64,000 nt of DNA. Source: Leishmania donovani (lineage: Eukaryota > Euglenozoa > Kinetoplastea > Trypanosomatida > Trypanosomatidae). A program made the translations under genes and the position numbers. This document shows, piece by piece, positions 10,257 through 22,062 of the stretch. Numbering within the stretch: position 1 is the stretch's first letter; each line of letters starts with the position of its first letter. Location: the NCBI RefSeq assembly GCF_000227135.1, contig NC_018242.1:1-64000 (forward strand), in the 5' to 3' direction. Under the pieces are notes generated by a model. The model was not told the origin of the DNA. It saw nothing but the letters and a program-made list of their open reading frames with translations, and did not search any database.

Positions 10257-11156
10257 TCAGTACTTGAAGACCTGCTCCTCCGTGTAGCCTAGCGTTTTCA
10301 GCAGGCCACTTACCTGGCCCTGCTGAGGCGGCTTGCCAGGCTCAAATAGCTTGTCGCCGCTGATGGCCTGCATCATCGGAGGGGGGCCACATACGAGGAT
10401 CTTCGTGTTCTTCTCCCCCGGCTTCGGCATAAAGGTGGTTACCATGGCACTATTCACATAGCCGATACCGCCTAGCCACCGGTGCGGCACCTCCAGAAGG
10501 GTCAAATACATGTTGAAGTTGTTGTAGACCTTCTGCATCTCAATCAGCTCGTTAGCAAGCAGAATGTCGCGGCGTTGGTTGTTGGCATAGATGAGAGAAA
10601 TGTTGGTCTTGTCCTTGGGATTCTCTAGCACGGCACGAATCACCTGGTACATTGGAGAGATGCCGGTGCCGCCGGCAATCATGCCCACGTGCTTCCACAT
10701 GTTGGGCTTGTACGCAAACTTCTCAAAGGGGCCCTTGACGAGCAGTTCGTCGCCTGGTTGCATGGAGAACAGATAGTTGCCCATTTTTCCTTTTGGATAC
10801 TTCTTCACAACGAGTTCAAAGTGGCCCTTGGTGCTATTAGAGGAGATGGGAGTGTATGGCCGAGCAACGTCCTTGCCGTCTGCATCGGTGTACTTCGCGA
10901 TAATGCACGAAGCAACTGGCATGTAGAAGCTATCATCGGGGCTATCGAGGGCAAAGTAAAAGCGGCGCGTATCGTGCGACTCGTACCGAGAGGAAATCAA
11001 CTTGAATGGCTTGTAGCTATCGGGGGAGAACGTGTTCACTGGTTTCTTGGCACACTTGGCCGCTAAGTGCTCCGACTGCTGCGTGGTACTCCACATGGCA
11101 CCAGCGCTAACACCGCCTACTAGGCCGGCGGCGGCGCCAGCAACGAAACGAACCAT
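10257..11156 (-). CDS. NADH-cytochrome b5 reductase
   Basis: A 299-residue FAD/NADH oxidoreductase of the ferredoxin-NADP reductase superfamily. It passes electrons from NADH via FAD to cytochrome b5 for fatty-acid desaturation, sterol synthesis or related reactions. The FAD-binding motif ARPYTPIS is at 98-105, a second flavin-domain segment KGKMGNYLF at 122-130, the pyridine-nucleotide loop AGGTGISPM at 161-169 and the C-terminal NADH motif CGPPPMM at 256-262. The N-terminus MVRFVAGAAAGLVGGVSAGA is a small-residue hydrophobic segment that could anchor the protein in the outer mitochondrial or ER membrane. Length matches the family. Confidence 0.95.
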   Translation of the reverse strand: MVRFVAGAAAGLVGGVSAGAMWSTTQQSEHLAAKCAKKPVNTFSPDSYKPFKLISSRYESHDTRRFYFALDSPDDSFYMPVASCIIAKYTDADGKDVARPYTPISSNSTKGHFELVVKKYPKGKMGNYLFSMQPGDELLVKGPFEKFAYKPNMWKHVGMIAGGTGISPMYQVIRAVLENPKDKTNISLIYANNQRRDILLANELIEMQKVYNNFNMYLTLLEVPHRWLGGIGYVNSAMVTTFMPKPGEKNTKILVCGPPPMMQAISGDKLFEPGKPPQQGQVSGLLKTLGYTEEQVFKY

Positions 11157-12348
11157 GATCTGCAGATATCCACAAGCACTACGATGTTGCTATGGTCGGA
11201 TGCTTTTGTACGCAGGAGCCGAACGGAGAGAAGGTGAGGGCGAGTTGGTGTACAGAAAGGGGATGGGCGGTGGTGTGTCTGCCTGTGCCACGCCTGCTAT
11301 CAATCAAGAAAAAAGCTAAAAGAGGCTTTCAAGCCTGACGTTGAAGAAAGGATGGAGGCGGCGGCAAACGGAGAGGATCGCAACGACGTTTCCAGCATGA
11401 GACGCCAAGGCGGAGGAGTGCACGAGGGCAAGTGTGGAGGCGATGGGGAGAGTGGAGGTAAAAGCAAAGGAGAAGGGAGAGAGGGGAGAGAGAAGATTAG
11501 GCAGGCCGGGACCAACAGCGATTGCAGAGGAGCCCACCGTTTTTTTGTTCAGTGCGCCTATAGGATCGACAGAGAATTTCGGAGGATTGGCTACGCAATC
11601 GCGGCATTCCAGCATTGGCGGAAAAGCACCCTCCAGCTGCAAGGGAATAGGGCGAATCCCTGAGAGGAGGAGAATCGGTCGTCTGCGTCGGCGTCTGCGC
11701 TAGCGAATGTTCGCCTTTTCGTTTTAGCTATGTGTGTATGGGTAGAGGGGGACATGCTCATGGGGCGTCTGGGTGTCTCCAAACGAAGTCACATCTTGAG
11801 CACAGAAAGAGAGATGAAGAACTGTCTGTGTGACACGACTCCTCTTGTATAGAGAAGCACGCCTCTCGCCGAGTTCCCTTGCGCTTGCATGCGTCTGTCC
11901 ATGTGTGTTTGCGCTTCCGTGCTTCAGACCGGACGTCGCCATTTAGTAATAAACAGAATGATACATCAGAGCGCGTTGTGGGACCGCTCCATGGGTGCCC
12001 ATCTTGAAATGAACAAACACACCGAAACGCACAGCCTCATCACGGACATAGACAAGCACACGTCGAAAGAGGACCAAACGGCGTGCGCAGTTCTTAGTTA
12101 CTGAAACTTCGCTTTCGTTTTAGCGGGACAACATGCACGGAATGAGCCGAAAAGGAGAACAGAAAGATATACACGCGCACGCGCAGAACGACTGAGAGAG
12201 CGAGAGAGAGACGGGCCACTGCGCCGAGCAAACAAAGAAGGAAGAGAGAGAACTTCACAAATTCAAAACAAAAGATAACAGCGAAGAAAAAGAAAACAGA
12301 AAAGGCAGACATCAAATAAAAGCACAACAACCAACGTGTTTCGTTCAG

Positions 12349-12931
12349 TTTTCGTTTCTGCGCCGTGTTGGCTCTCTGCCTCATGCAACAGGAGCCAAAC
12401 ACCACTCCACACCACCACCCGCCAGTCTGCCGCGGGCCCCGTCGCCTGGTGCGAAGCATGCCGTTCGCACACGCGTTGCAGCCGTGCGCCGTCCCAGTCA
12501 GCTGAGAGCACGGCCTCTGCCTCACACGCTACGCACCACCGCTCCGCGGGCCGCCTCGCAGCCGGCTCCCCTCATGCCGGTCGCCACCTGGTGCATCCTC
12601 CTCGGCGTGGCACGCAGGCTCTCCATCAGCAGGCAGTGAGGGCCGGGTGGGATACGCTCGAGCTCGGTTGGCGCTGTGCCCATCATGCGGATGCGCAAGC
12701 GTGTGCACCGTCGCGGGTCGCCCGCGATGCCGCGCCATCCAGCGCCTGACCGCCGGCATACCAGCGGCGGTACATCGCTGTGACCCCTCCGCACATGCTA
12801 GGTACTTGAGCCTGGCACCGCCACAAGCGGTTCTGGCATTGTTAGGGGCTAGGGACTAAGTGGCTTCTCACCACTCAGGGTGGGAGTACCGGAACCCTGG
12901 GATGCCATGCACCGAGAGATGTGTGTGCCCC
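12349..12931 (-). mobile_element. SIDER-like retroposon, copy 2 (sense to transcription)
   Basis: A ~583 bp element in the same orientation as copy 1. It contains the Pr77-like stretch near 12795-12830 (complement) and the extra ~36 bp 5' module shared with copy 1. Its extreme 5' end (12898-12930) instead matches copies 3 and 4, with the sense sequence CTCTCGGTGCATGGCATCC. Its 3' end continues into a segment ending at 12349 that is shared with copy 3 but not with copies 5-6. In the long internal open frame it differs from copy 1 by one amino acid. Confidence 0.8.
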
Positions 12932-15900
12932 CGTCATCAGAATACAGAAGAAACGGGGAAAAAAGAAGCGCACAAGTCGGGAAAGAAAAGCAAGAGAAAG
13001 GCAGAAACTGTTGAGCTAAAAACGTACAGATACACGGGCAGAAAAAGAGACGCGCACGGTTGGAGAAGGGCGGGTGCGCCGTGCAGCTATCAAGAGCACA
13101 GAAAGGCATTCACGAGAAAGAAGAGGAAAGAGGAGGTGCAGCGACAAAGGCGAAAACAACAGCATGTGGGCATTGATGTTGATGGTGGCTTTTGTCAGCT
13201 GAGGGGGAAGAGGGGAGAGAAAGGAGGCTTCGACGCACCGCGGGACTCGAAGCGGAAGAAAGAAAAAGAAGTAAGGTCCGCTCCTCTGTTCTCGCTTTTT
13301 GCGCCTCCAACAGTGCTCCTACGATGCCGCTCTTTCGTGTGGGGATGCGCAAACGTGGAGATGGTGATGGTCTTTGGTGGTTATGTCTCACTTGTTTTTT
13401 CTTTACTTTTAAGGCCATGTTAGCTGCGGCGGTCTGGCAGTTGTGTGGAGGGACAGCAGAGAAAGCGAGAAAGCCATAAGAGAACAAAAGGAAACACAAA
13501 GATGCGTAAACGGAGGCAATGGTGAGCGGGGAAGGGGTGGCACCCACACTCACAGCGAGAGAGAGAGCATGAAAAAAGGCAGACAGAGGAGAAACAAAGG
13601 AAGATAAAAGTGAAAACACACCAAAAAATTGAGCAGAGAAGAACGGAGCGATGAAAGACGCATACACACACGCGCACACGGAGTCAAGAAAACGTGACAT
13701 TGAGCGCTAAATTAGCGAAGAGATAAAGAAAGAGAAGGAGAGGAAGGGGGTGAGAGGGTGAGCGGCTGGTCGTATTCACTTTAAGCGTGTCAGTGTCAGT
13801 ACCTTATGTACGGGGTTGGCCATGAACCGTCCAGAGAAGGCGAAACAAAATTGCTTGCCGTGTTGTCTGTTTGCCCAGAGGCCCACAAGACAGACAGCTC
13901 ACGAGTCGCCGATCGCACACCACTGAAGGAAGGAGCGAGGGAACAAGAGAGAAGGAGCGAGATAATGAGAGACACACAGTCCAGCCACACGATCTAGCTG
14001 CATGACGGAAGCATAGCCGAGCAAAGTGCTTTCCCCACCACCACCAACATGGCTTCCATAGACAGGGCGTCTCGCCTTTCTCTACCCCTACGCTCTTCTA
14101 CCTCTTTCCCCCTCTCGCCTCATTCTCGCCTCCCAACCATACACCTACCGCTTTTGTTGTTTCTCTGTTGAGCACCTAGGGCACGATTGAGCCTCCAGCG
14201 CACCGAGCACAGCTACGCTGTCGCCGAGACTAGCAGTGATGCACACTTGTTCTCCAGTCTTCACAGTGCGCGCTGTCGTGCATCGGTTCTGCGCGTTTGT
14301 AAGGAAGCTCCCCTCCGTTCCTCACTCTCTCGATTCATTGCCGTTTCCTTACGAGATCAACAAAAGAAGTCCTTCCTTTCCCTGCTCCGATGCTCGAAGA
14401 GGTTGCCTCATGCTTGACATGTGTGCTGCCGCTTTCTTCCTTGTGCATCTGCTGCGCTCTCTTGCCGTTTCCCACGTTGACAGCTTCGTCCCACGCATCT
14501 GCCCGTATCGCACACCGAGACTGCCTTTGCCGCAGCAGGCTCGCGCGAGCACCCGGACACATTCAGGCACGTATGATGCCTTGTTGGAGATACGTTAGGT
14601 AAGGCGAAGAAAGGGGGACGACGGAGGCACAGAAAAGCCCGCGAATGCGCGCCTGTCCACAGCCAATCATCTGTGCGCGGCGCCCGCGCTCACAAAACAA
14701 AAGGAGCAGAGCGTCGACAAGCGCAAAGCGCAAGAGCACAAAGGGAAGCGCATCGTCGGACTCCCCCCACCCACCGCAGAGAGCAAAAGGGGGAAAACAA
14801 AATAAAGCATTCGGGGCAGAGAATATAAACGTACATAGCCGCAGCAGCAGCACAGATGACGTCGATGGGGGGACGAGGCTGTGGGGGCGCAGGGAGAGAA
14901 GCGAGTGGTGCACACGACAGAGATCAAAGACCGTAACGCGGTAGACGGGAGAGAGAGCGGTCCAAAGAGAGAAAGCGCGGGCATGGGAGGGTGCGGGTCC
15001 TGTTGCAGTCTCTGCGAACGCGCAAACAGAGAAGGGGAAGAAAGAAGACGAAACACACGCACACACACAAATAGCGAAGAAAAAAGTGCCGGGTTGATTG
15101 AAGCGTAAGTGCTCGTGTTCGTTTTTTGTTTTCTTCACGTCACTTCCTGAAAGTCGACAATATGAAACGAGAGAGGTACAGGGACACAGAGAGCCACGCA
15201 GGAGGAGGGGGACGGCACGCATCGCCACGCACACTCTAGTGTAGACATACGCACACGCACTCCGTAACTGAACCATCAAGAGAAAAAAAATTTAAAGTGA
15301 AATGATAAACCAAGAACAAACAAAAGGAAAAGAGAGAAAGGAAGAAGGAGACAGCAACGTCAGTCAGTCAGGCAGTCTACGTGTGTAGAGGTGAGTGTGC
15401 GATGGGAGCAAAAAAGAGCCGCGTCATCGGCAAAAGCAATGAGAGAGAGAAAGCGACATGGCGACGCATGATGGTACTGACACGAGTACACGTAAAAGGG
15501 AGAGAGGGGGGCTGTTTGTTTCGCTTCGTCCCTATTCCCGCTTTTTGTTGTTCACCCTCACCTTTGCTGCAGTGAACTGAAAAGTATAGCGCAGCCAGGA
15601 GGGCCGTAGAATGGCGAATGAAGGCCGAAACACTGCGTTCGAGTAGAGAAAAGGGGGAGAGCCCCATGGCTCTTAATTCAGCCTTTTCGCCCACACTTTC
15701 CGTCACTACTCTCCGTTTTACTTAGCTTGCATGTCCAGCGGTGGGGTGTGGGTATGTGAGTGTTTGTCAGTGGTGGCGTGGGAGCACAGGAATCGCAGAG
15801 GTTGGTGGAACCGCGTCGCAGGAAAGCGGAGCGCAGCAACACACCGAACTGAAATAGCGGATAAAAAAGTGCGAGTCATGTGCACCTTCGCTATCACGTG

Positions 15901-16421
15901 CACCGCTGCTGTCTTTGCGCGCCGGTTTCCTTTTTCTTCTTCTATAGAGTCTCCCCTTCCAGCGTACGCTTCTCCACCTCCACTTTCAAATTCAGGTTCC
16001 GCTGCCCTCCTTTGTTCGCAAAACAGCATCCAGTACGTGAAGCCAGACAGTCGCAGCGAAACACGTGCTGTGTGCCCTTATCAGTGGAGAGACAAGGAGG
16101 GAGAGGAAGGTTAACGGGATGGCCGCGGCATCGAAGACGACAGAAACCCAAACGGAGCACAAAAACGCATAAAATACAGTCGTGGAAAGCAGGCAGAAGG
16201 AGAAAACAAAAAGCTCAATCGAAAGGAGGAAGTGGCGTTGGTGAAGGCGAAAAATAGTAACGGAAGGAGGCGGCAAGCGTGTACGTGCGAGAGAGAGCAA
16301 AACCTCAAACACAAGCAGGGTTGCGCGCAGCACAGCGCCACAGAAATCCGCATCGAGGGAGGCGCCGGGGGAGCACACTCAAATAGAGAAAAAAAGAAGA
16401 AAAAACGCCGCCGCACATTTG

Positions 16422-16493
16422 TTTTTTTTTTTTTTTGATGTCGAAAACGAAAAAAAAAAAAACAGCCGCGGGAAAGACGCAAACAAAAAAAAA
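16422..16493. repeat. Poly(T)15 / poly(A)13 inverted homopolymer pair
   Basis: A run of 15 T (16422-16436) is followed 13 bases later by 13 A (16450-16462) and then 9 A (16485-16493). The T and A runs could pair as a hairpin. Such A-rich tracts are common retroposon remnants, but no retroposon body adjoins this one. Confidence 0.8.
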
Positions 16494-17849
16494 GAGCGAG
16501 CGAAGAGATCGAAAGCATGAGCTGACGGCCGAAGGACGCAGGTGAGAACTGGCGTAGCACGAGACACACAGGCACGCACACGCAGAGAGGGAAAGAGAGG
16601 GAGAGAAGGAGGGTAGCCCAAGATAACACAAAACAGGTACAAGGCGATGCACAACAGTCATACACACCGGGAGGCATGTGGCACGCGAAGTCAGAGAGAC
16701 GAAGGGGCACAAAAGAGAAGGAGAGAAACCGAGAGGGAAAGAACATCGAAAAGGTCACATCGATCCACTCGTCGTTCACATCTCGACTCTGCATCTCGCT
16801 TTCTCTCTTCCACCACCACCCCCGTCACCGCCTTCCTGTCTTTTGCCATCGCACCCTCCTTGGGAGTTGAAGCCGTGCGATCACCCTCCCTTTGCTGGAG
16901 CATCCGGTCACACGCGCAGGTGTGGAGATGCTGGCGTTGGCGTTGGGAGACTGTGTGAACGCGGAGGGAAAGAGAAATGCGAGAGAAGAACTCTCCTGTT
17001 CAGTCTCTCCTTTCGCCCACTCCCTACGCATCCGCTTTGCCCTTCGCCAGTGTTATACTCCTCACATGCTCTCCCCTCTCCATCCCTGCGGCCTGCGAGC
17101 TGGCCACCTTACGGCTTTCCGTTTTACCTTTCCCCTTACGGCGTGGCGGCATCGACTTGGCCAACCTTTCGCCGCCTTTTCGCCCTCCCCCCACCCGTCC
17201 TCTTCAGTTATTGCTTCACCACGCAGAGGCAAAGATGTGGAGAAGAAAGTGAGGGAGGTGTACGCTGGCTTGAACGGATCGGGTGCTTACATTGTGTTTT
17301 TATGATTTGTACAAAGAACATGGGAGCCAACAAGAAGACACGAACTCGCACTGTGCTGCACAGCCTTCGCCCTTAGCTGTAGCCCTCTCTGTCTCCTGCT
17401 GCTGCCGCTGCTGTGGCTCTGCCCTTACCTTCTCCTTTCGCTTCGGCACCGCGATGATCATCGGAGAGGGGAGAGAGCGAGTTACGTAGAAAGCGCAGTG
17501 CCAAGTGAGGGAGCATGTGAGGAAGGCAGTCATGAGGGGGAGGGAAGGGAAAAAGAACAGTTGCAAGAAAAAAAAAGAAAGGAGACGAGGAAAAGAGGAA
17601 CGCAAATGAAAAATGAAACAAAAGAGAGAGCCGTGCAGCACAGTGCCGGTGAGCGGTATGGCGCTCACTTGTTTCGTTGGTGAAGGCAATGTGTGTTGTT
17701 ATGTTAGCCCCACGCAGGCTTTGTTACTTTCTCCTTATCTATCACTCTCACGCACACGCTCACGATTTCCCACGCACGCGTAGAGCCGTGTGGGTTGCTT
17801 ACTTGTCTGTGTGCGTATGACAGTACACACGTTGGTGTCTTTTCTTCTT

Positions 17850-20800
17850 TTACGATAAGTATGTGAGGACGGTGGCCCACGGCAGCTCTGCATCGACAAG
17901 GGCGTTGTGGTACACGGCATAGACGCTGGCACCGTTCTCCGGTGCATGCAGGCTCTGCAGCAGGTTCATGACGACCGTCGTGTCAAATATGTTAAGCGTG
18001 CACCAGCGGGAGTACATGAGGCGCAGCTGCCGGACGCGGATACTCTTGCGCGGGTTCGAGCCGGAGACGGACAGCGTGTGGTGCATAATGACTTCCATGG
18101 CGGCCATGGCCTGGAACAGCGGGCCAGAGCGGCGCTTCAGCATCTCGCCCACAAGCTCGTCCACCTCGGTGGCCGACAGCAAGTTCGTGCCGTTCACCGA
18201 CACAGTAGAGCATGCCAGGAGAGCACCGATCACCTTGGCCATCTGAACAAGCTGCGAGACAGTGGAGCCGTTGCCGGTCTCCGCGAGGGCGAGGCTCACC
18301 AAAGCCTCCTTCCATGCCGCGGTGCGCTCGCTGGCATCGACACGGGCGCGGCGCAGCACGACAAACTCGGCATCGTCGGTCACCTTGTGAAACAGCATAC
18401 ACTGGGACAGTGGGTCATAGTGACCAACGCTGCTGATGGACTCCATCTGCGGGATATTGCGCGTGTTCGGCGTCGTCGGTGTGCGGCACTGGGGTGTGGT
18501 GCATGGAATGCCGGTCTCTGAGAGGTTGCTGACACTGAAGAAGTATGGCAGTAGCCGGAAGCGGCACTGCAGCGCCACGCGCAGCGTCGCCGCCTCACTC
18601 TTCCGGTCGGCGATCGTGTTCAGCAGCGACACACCAATCGAAAAGGCGCTCTTGACAAGGGTAACCATCTGGTCCGTGCCATTCGAAGTGGTCAGGTCGT
18701 GCAGCATGACGTTGAAGAGGCCTAGATGCAGCAGGTTCTGCACCTCGCTGATGTTCGGCAGCGTAGACACATCGGCAGCGTAGCAGCGCTGGATCATGTG
18801 ACCCATGTTCTCGAACATGCGGGGGCATTGGTGGTATTCCGCCTTCTCAATATCGAAGCGGATCCACTCGATGATGGCGGAGATCAAGTCGCTGGGCTGG
18901 AAAGAAGGGCAAGAGGTGAGTATCGAGGAGAGCAGCTCTGTGATGCGTTGCCGCTCTTCGAAGCGTGAGGTATCGGTGGTCACCTGCCGCAGCCACCATG
19001 TCAGGCACAGCACCTTGTTCTTGAGGCTCATCGCGCTAATGCCATTCAGCACGGTCGCCTCCTCCCTGGGATCGTTGAAGTTTTGTATGAGCTGCTGCGT
19101 CACCTCCTGAATGTTGACCACCTCCGTCGCGCCCGCCATCGAGGTGCGGCAGCGCGGCAGCGAGGAATGCGGCGGGGCGTTGCTGAGGGAGTGAGAGGCG
19201 GGCAGGTTGATCGACGGGCGAATATAGGCAGAGGCCGGGGACCGCCGCTCCGGCATGGAGCTCTGCACAGGCGCGTTGTAGGAGGGGCGCAAATGCGAAG
19301 GGCCCAGCGCGGTCGGCTTCGGCGGGACGTAGGCGCGCGACAAGGTGGGACTGTTGCTGGGTGTGGAGGGAGAGATAGTGATGCTGGTGCCGAAACCGGA
19401 GTTATCGCGGAACGCGACGGAGACTGGTCGAGGAAGTACAAAGTCGCAGCGCTGCATCGTGTTGTCCTCGCTCGGGCTCATGATGGAGGACTGCAGGAAG
19501 GAGGTGCTGGCCACGCTGTCGACGTGCTTCATGGACGACGAGCGCTGCAGGTCGTCGCACGAGTCCGCCTCACGCATCACTCGCTCGGTGGAGACCCACC
19601 CCTGCTTCCTGTTGAGGTCACTCAGGTCCATCATGAGGAAGCGGATGCGGGGGCGCGGGTGCGAGTTCTCGACCGCCTTGGCTACACCTAGGTAGCGTGC
19701 CAGCACTAACGGGCGGCGCTCCTTTAGAATCGGCCCGACCGTGCGGATCAGCGTCGAGAAGACCTCAAAGATGTAGTCCTCGCGCTCGACAGGGTTGCTC
19801 GGGTCAAAGTCGCCGACGAGCAGCTTGAACATATTTTCCACGACGCGCTCCGTCACGAGGTTGATCTTGAAAAGCTCGCCCAGGAACTTGATGTTGCCAA
19901 CGAGACGGTTCTTCAGGCGGGTGCGCTTCATGTCCACCTCCTCCTCGCTGTAGGGCTTGCCAGTGGTGCGGTCGACCTTCTCGTCGGCAGTCAGCTCGAT
20001 GGGGCGGTGGAACTCCTCGTCGCAGGTGTGGAGCAGCTCGCGGTTGATGCGGTTGCAGAAGAGGCGGTCGCGCAGCTCCGCCTCCAACTCGCGCTCGCCA
20101 TCCTTCATCTCGCACAGCTCACTGAAGAGGCGCGCGTAGAGCTCACTGTACTCCGGCTCCTGCACGGCCTTGTCAAAGAACACCTTGACTACCTCGTGCA
20201 GTTCAGATTCGTCCGTTTGACGCAGCGGGAGCTGCATCAGCTCCTGAAGCAGCTCCGTGAACTTCTGCGGCGTGATGCGGCTGAGCACCGACATTACCTT
20301 GTGGTGCACCTGTCGCACCGGCTTCGCGCGTGTTTTGCCCTTCAAGCCGGAGCCCAGCGCGCCGCGGCTAATGCCGTCCTCCGAGTTGAGCACCTCGCTC
20401 ATTGACAGCTGCAGGTGCGTCGGCACCTTTAGCGTGGGCACCTCCAGGTACTGCTGCACACACCAGCGGAGCACGCCGTGTGGCGTGTGCGAGGCATCCT
20501 TCCGGACCGACATGAACATCTCCACCGGATACACGCGCGCCGCCGTCGCCACCTCCGTGATGTTGTGGAAGAAGGTGTGCACGGGAGTGCTGAGCGGAGA
20601 GAACAGGCTGCTTTGCAGACTCTGCATCGACAAGTCTGTCAGCGGTGCCAGCACAGGCGCGCTTTTTGGTTTGACGTCTGGTGACTGTCCTAGCGCGGTG
20701 GGTGGTGCCAGGATAAGGCGAGGAGGAGTCAGCGGCTTCTTCTCCACATCGGCGCCCGTCGGGTACCACGGGCGAGCCGTAGCCGTGAGTGTTTTCTTAT

Positions 20801-20900
20801 GTGGCGGCATGCACTTCACGAACTTGGGCGGACGGAAGACAGACTCGGTGCGTCGCTCCCTCTCGATGAGGGAGCGGCTAATCTGTGTTTCCATCAGCAT
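17850..20900 (-). CDS. EIF4G1: Translation initiation factor eIF4G homologue (MIF4G protein)
   Basis: A 1016-residue scaffold of the cap-binding complex that bridges an eIF4E and the eIF4A helicase. A MIF4G domain spans about residues 197-436: it opens with [24 protein letters not shown], continues through [21 protein letters not shown], and closes with [18 protein letters not shown] (419-435), the classic MIF4G ending. The N-terminal ~190 residues are Pro/Ser-rich and would carry the eIF4E-binding site. I saw no clear canonical YxxxxL-phi motif. A Ser/Pro linker (about 440-610) leads to a helical C-terminal half without a recognised domain. Trypanosomatids have several eIF4G paralogues. The EIF4G1 assignment rests on gene order and recollection of the Leishmania chromosome 15 locus. 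Met3 is an alternative start. Confidence 0.9.
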   Translation of the reverse strand: MLMETQISRSLIERERRTESVFRPPKFVKCMPPHKKTLTATARPWYPTGADVEKKPLTPPRLILAPPTALGQSPDVKPKSAPVLAPLTDLSMQSLQSSLFSPLSTPVHTFFHNITEVATAARVYPVEMFMSVRKDASHTPHGVLRWCVQQYLEVPTLKVPTHLQLSMSEVLNSEDGISRGALGSGLKGKTRAKPVRQVHHKVMSVLSRITPQKFTELLQELMQLPLRQTDESELHEVVKVFFDKAVQEPEYSELYARLFSELCEMKDGERELEAELRDRLFCNRINRELLHTCDEEFHRPIELTADEKVDRTTGKPYSEEEVDMKRTRLKNRLVGNIKFLGELFKINLVTERVVENMFKLLVGDFDPSNPVEREDYIFEVFSTLIRTVGPILKERRPLVLARYLGVAKAVENSHPRPRIRFLMMDLSDLNRKQGWVSTERVMREADSCDDLQRSSSMKHVDSVASTSFLQSSIMSPSEDNTMQRCDFVLPRPVSVAFRDNSGFGTSITISPSTPSNSPTLSRAYVPPKPTALGPSHLRPSYNAPVQSSMPERRSPASAYIRPSINLPASHSLSNAPPHSSLPRCRTSMAGATEVVNIQEVTQQLIQNFNDPREEATVLNGISAMSLKNKVLCLTWWLRQVTTDTSRFEERQRITELLSSILTSCPSFQPSDLISAIIEWIRFDIEKAEYHQCPRMFENMGHMIQRCYAADVSTLPNISEVQNLLHLGLFNVMLHDLTTSNGTDQMVTLVKSAFSIGVSLLNTIADRKSEAATLRVALQCRFRLLPYFFSVSNLSETGIPCTTPQCRTPTTPNTRNIPQMESISSVGHYDPLSQCMLFHKVTDDAEFVVLRRARVDASERTAAWKEALVSLALAETGNGSTVSQLVQMAKVIGALLACSTVSVNGTNLLSATEVDELVGEMLKRRSGPLFQAMAAMEVIMHHTLSVSGSNPRKSIRVRQLRLMYSRWCTLNIFDTTVVMNLLQSLHAPENGASVYAVYHNALVDAELPWATVLTYLS

Positions 20901-20911
20901 CTTCTAGTGAA

Positions 20912-20965
20912 CTGAGGTGAGTGAGTGCGGCGAAGGGAGGATGGGGGGAGGAGGGGGGAGGGGGC
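20912..20965 (-). promoter_or_regulatory. Candidate trans-splice acceptor for EIF4G1
   Basis: Read on the minus strand, a nearly pure pyrimidine tract (about 20926-20965) is followed by the first good AG at 20912-20913. This leaves an 11-nt leader before the first ATG of the frame. The very short leader makes Met3, or a second acceptor, possible. Confidence 0.4.
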
Positions 20966-21383
20966 GAATACGGAAGCACACGCACACGGGAAGCAAACGA
21001 AGGGGAGAACAGCTGAGCGAGGGAGTGGGGGACGGGGGGCAGGAGAGAGGCGAATGTGCGCGCGGATGTGTGGGAAGTCACTTCCGATAGAAAGACAAAA
21101 AGAGCGATGGGGCAGCGAGGGGGGAGAAGCAGACACAGGCATTACGATAGGAAGAGAACGGCACGCGGAAAACAGAGATCCGAAACAAGCTGTGCACATG
21201 CGTGAGCCTGCCTCCATGAGATAGGACGATCGTGAGGCTAGAGTCGACATCAGCACGTGTGCTCAGCACGAAGACCCGTAGGAATGGCGGACACCGGCTC
21301 ACATGTGTCACTGAGTCTTGCAGTATACTTCGACTACCTTCTTTCATGACACAGAGACGGGTTCACCTGATGGCAGGAAGGAG

Positions 21384-22062
21384 GCACACACACCTCTCGG
21401 TGCATGGCATCTCAGGGCCTCCCGTACACACCCACCCTGCCAATGCCGGAACCGCTTGTGGCGGTGCCAGGCTCAAGTACCTAGCATGTGCGGAGGGGTC
21501 ACAGCGATGTACCGCCGCTGGTATGCCGGCGGTCAGGCGCTGGATGGCGCGGCATCGCGGGCGACCCGCGACGGTGCACACGCTTGCGCATCCGCATGAT
21601 GGGCACAGCGCCAACCGAGCTCGAGCGTATCCCACCCGGCCCTCACTGCCTGCTGATGGGGAGCCTGCGTGCCACGCCGAGGAGGATGCACCAGGTGGCG
21701 ACCGGCATGAGGGGAGCCGGCTGCGAGGCGGCCCGCGGAGCGGTGGCGCGTGGCNNNNNNNNNNNNNNNNNNNNNNNNNNNNNNNNNNNNNNNNNNNNNN
21801 NNNNNNNNNNNNNNNNNNNNNNNNNNNNNNNNNNNNNNNNNNNNNNNNNNNNNGGCCCGCGGAGCGGTGGCGCGTAGCGTGTGAGGCAGAGGCCGTGCTC
21901 TCAGCTGACTGGGACGGCGCACGGCTGCAACGCGTGTGCGAACGGCATGCTTCGCACCAGGCGACGGGGGCCGTGGCAGACTGGCGGGGGGGGGGGGGGT
22001 GGAGGGGTGTTTGGCTCCTGTTGCATGAGGCAGAGAGCCAACACGGCGCAGAAACGAAAAAA
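21384..22062 (+). mobile_element. SIDER-like retroposon, copy 3 (antisense to transcription), interrupted by a gap
   Basis: The sense strand is plus. It starts with the CTCTCGGTGCATGGCAT end, has the Pr77-like GGTGCCAGGCTCAAGTACC near 21464-21482, and ends in GAAACGAAAAAAG, an A-rich tail. It lacks the ~38 bp 5' module of copies 1 and 2. It shares a 3' extension with copy 2, ending in the segment with CCAACACGGCGCAGAAACG. A 99-N gap interrupts it at 21755-21853. A 14-base G run occurs near 21987-22000. It sits upstream of EIF4G1, opposite to the direction of transcription. Confidence 0.8.
21755..21853. other. Assembly gap of 99 N, probably false
   Basis: Exactly 99 N. The 22 bases before the last three pre-gap bases (21730-21751) are repeated exactly after the gap (21854-21875), so the two contigs probably overlap and little or no sequence is missing. 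Confidence 0.85.

Larger units (their letters stand above)
11157..17849. other. 6.7 kb gene-free region downstream of EIF4G1
   Basis: No credible CDS was found. It contains SIDER-like copy 2 (12349-12931) and a poly(T)/poly(A) palindromic stretch (16422-16493). Long purine-rich blocks give many fortuitous Lys/Arg/Glu-rich open frames on the plus strand and Ser/Phe/Cys-rich ones on the minus strand. Leftward transcription makes this the presumed EIF4G1 3'UTR plus intergenic DNA. Small noncoding RNAs cannot be excluded. Confidence 0.5.
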
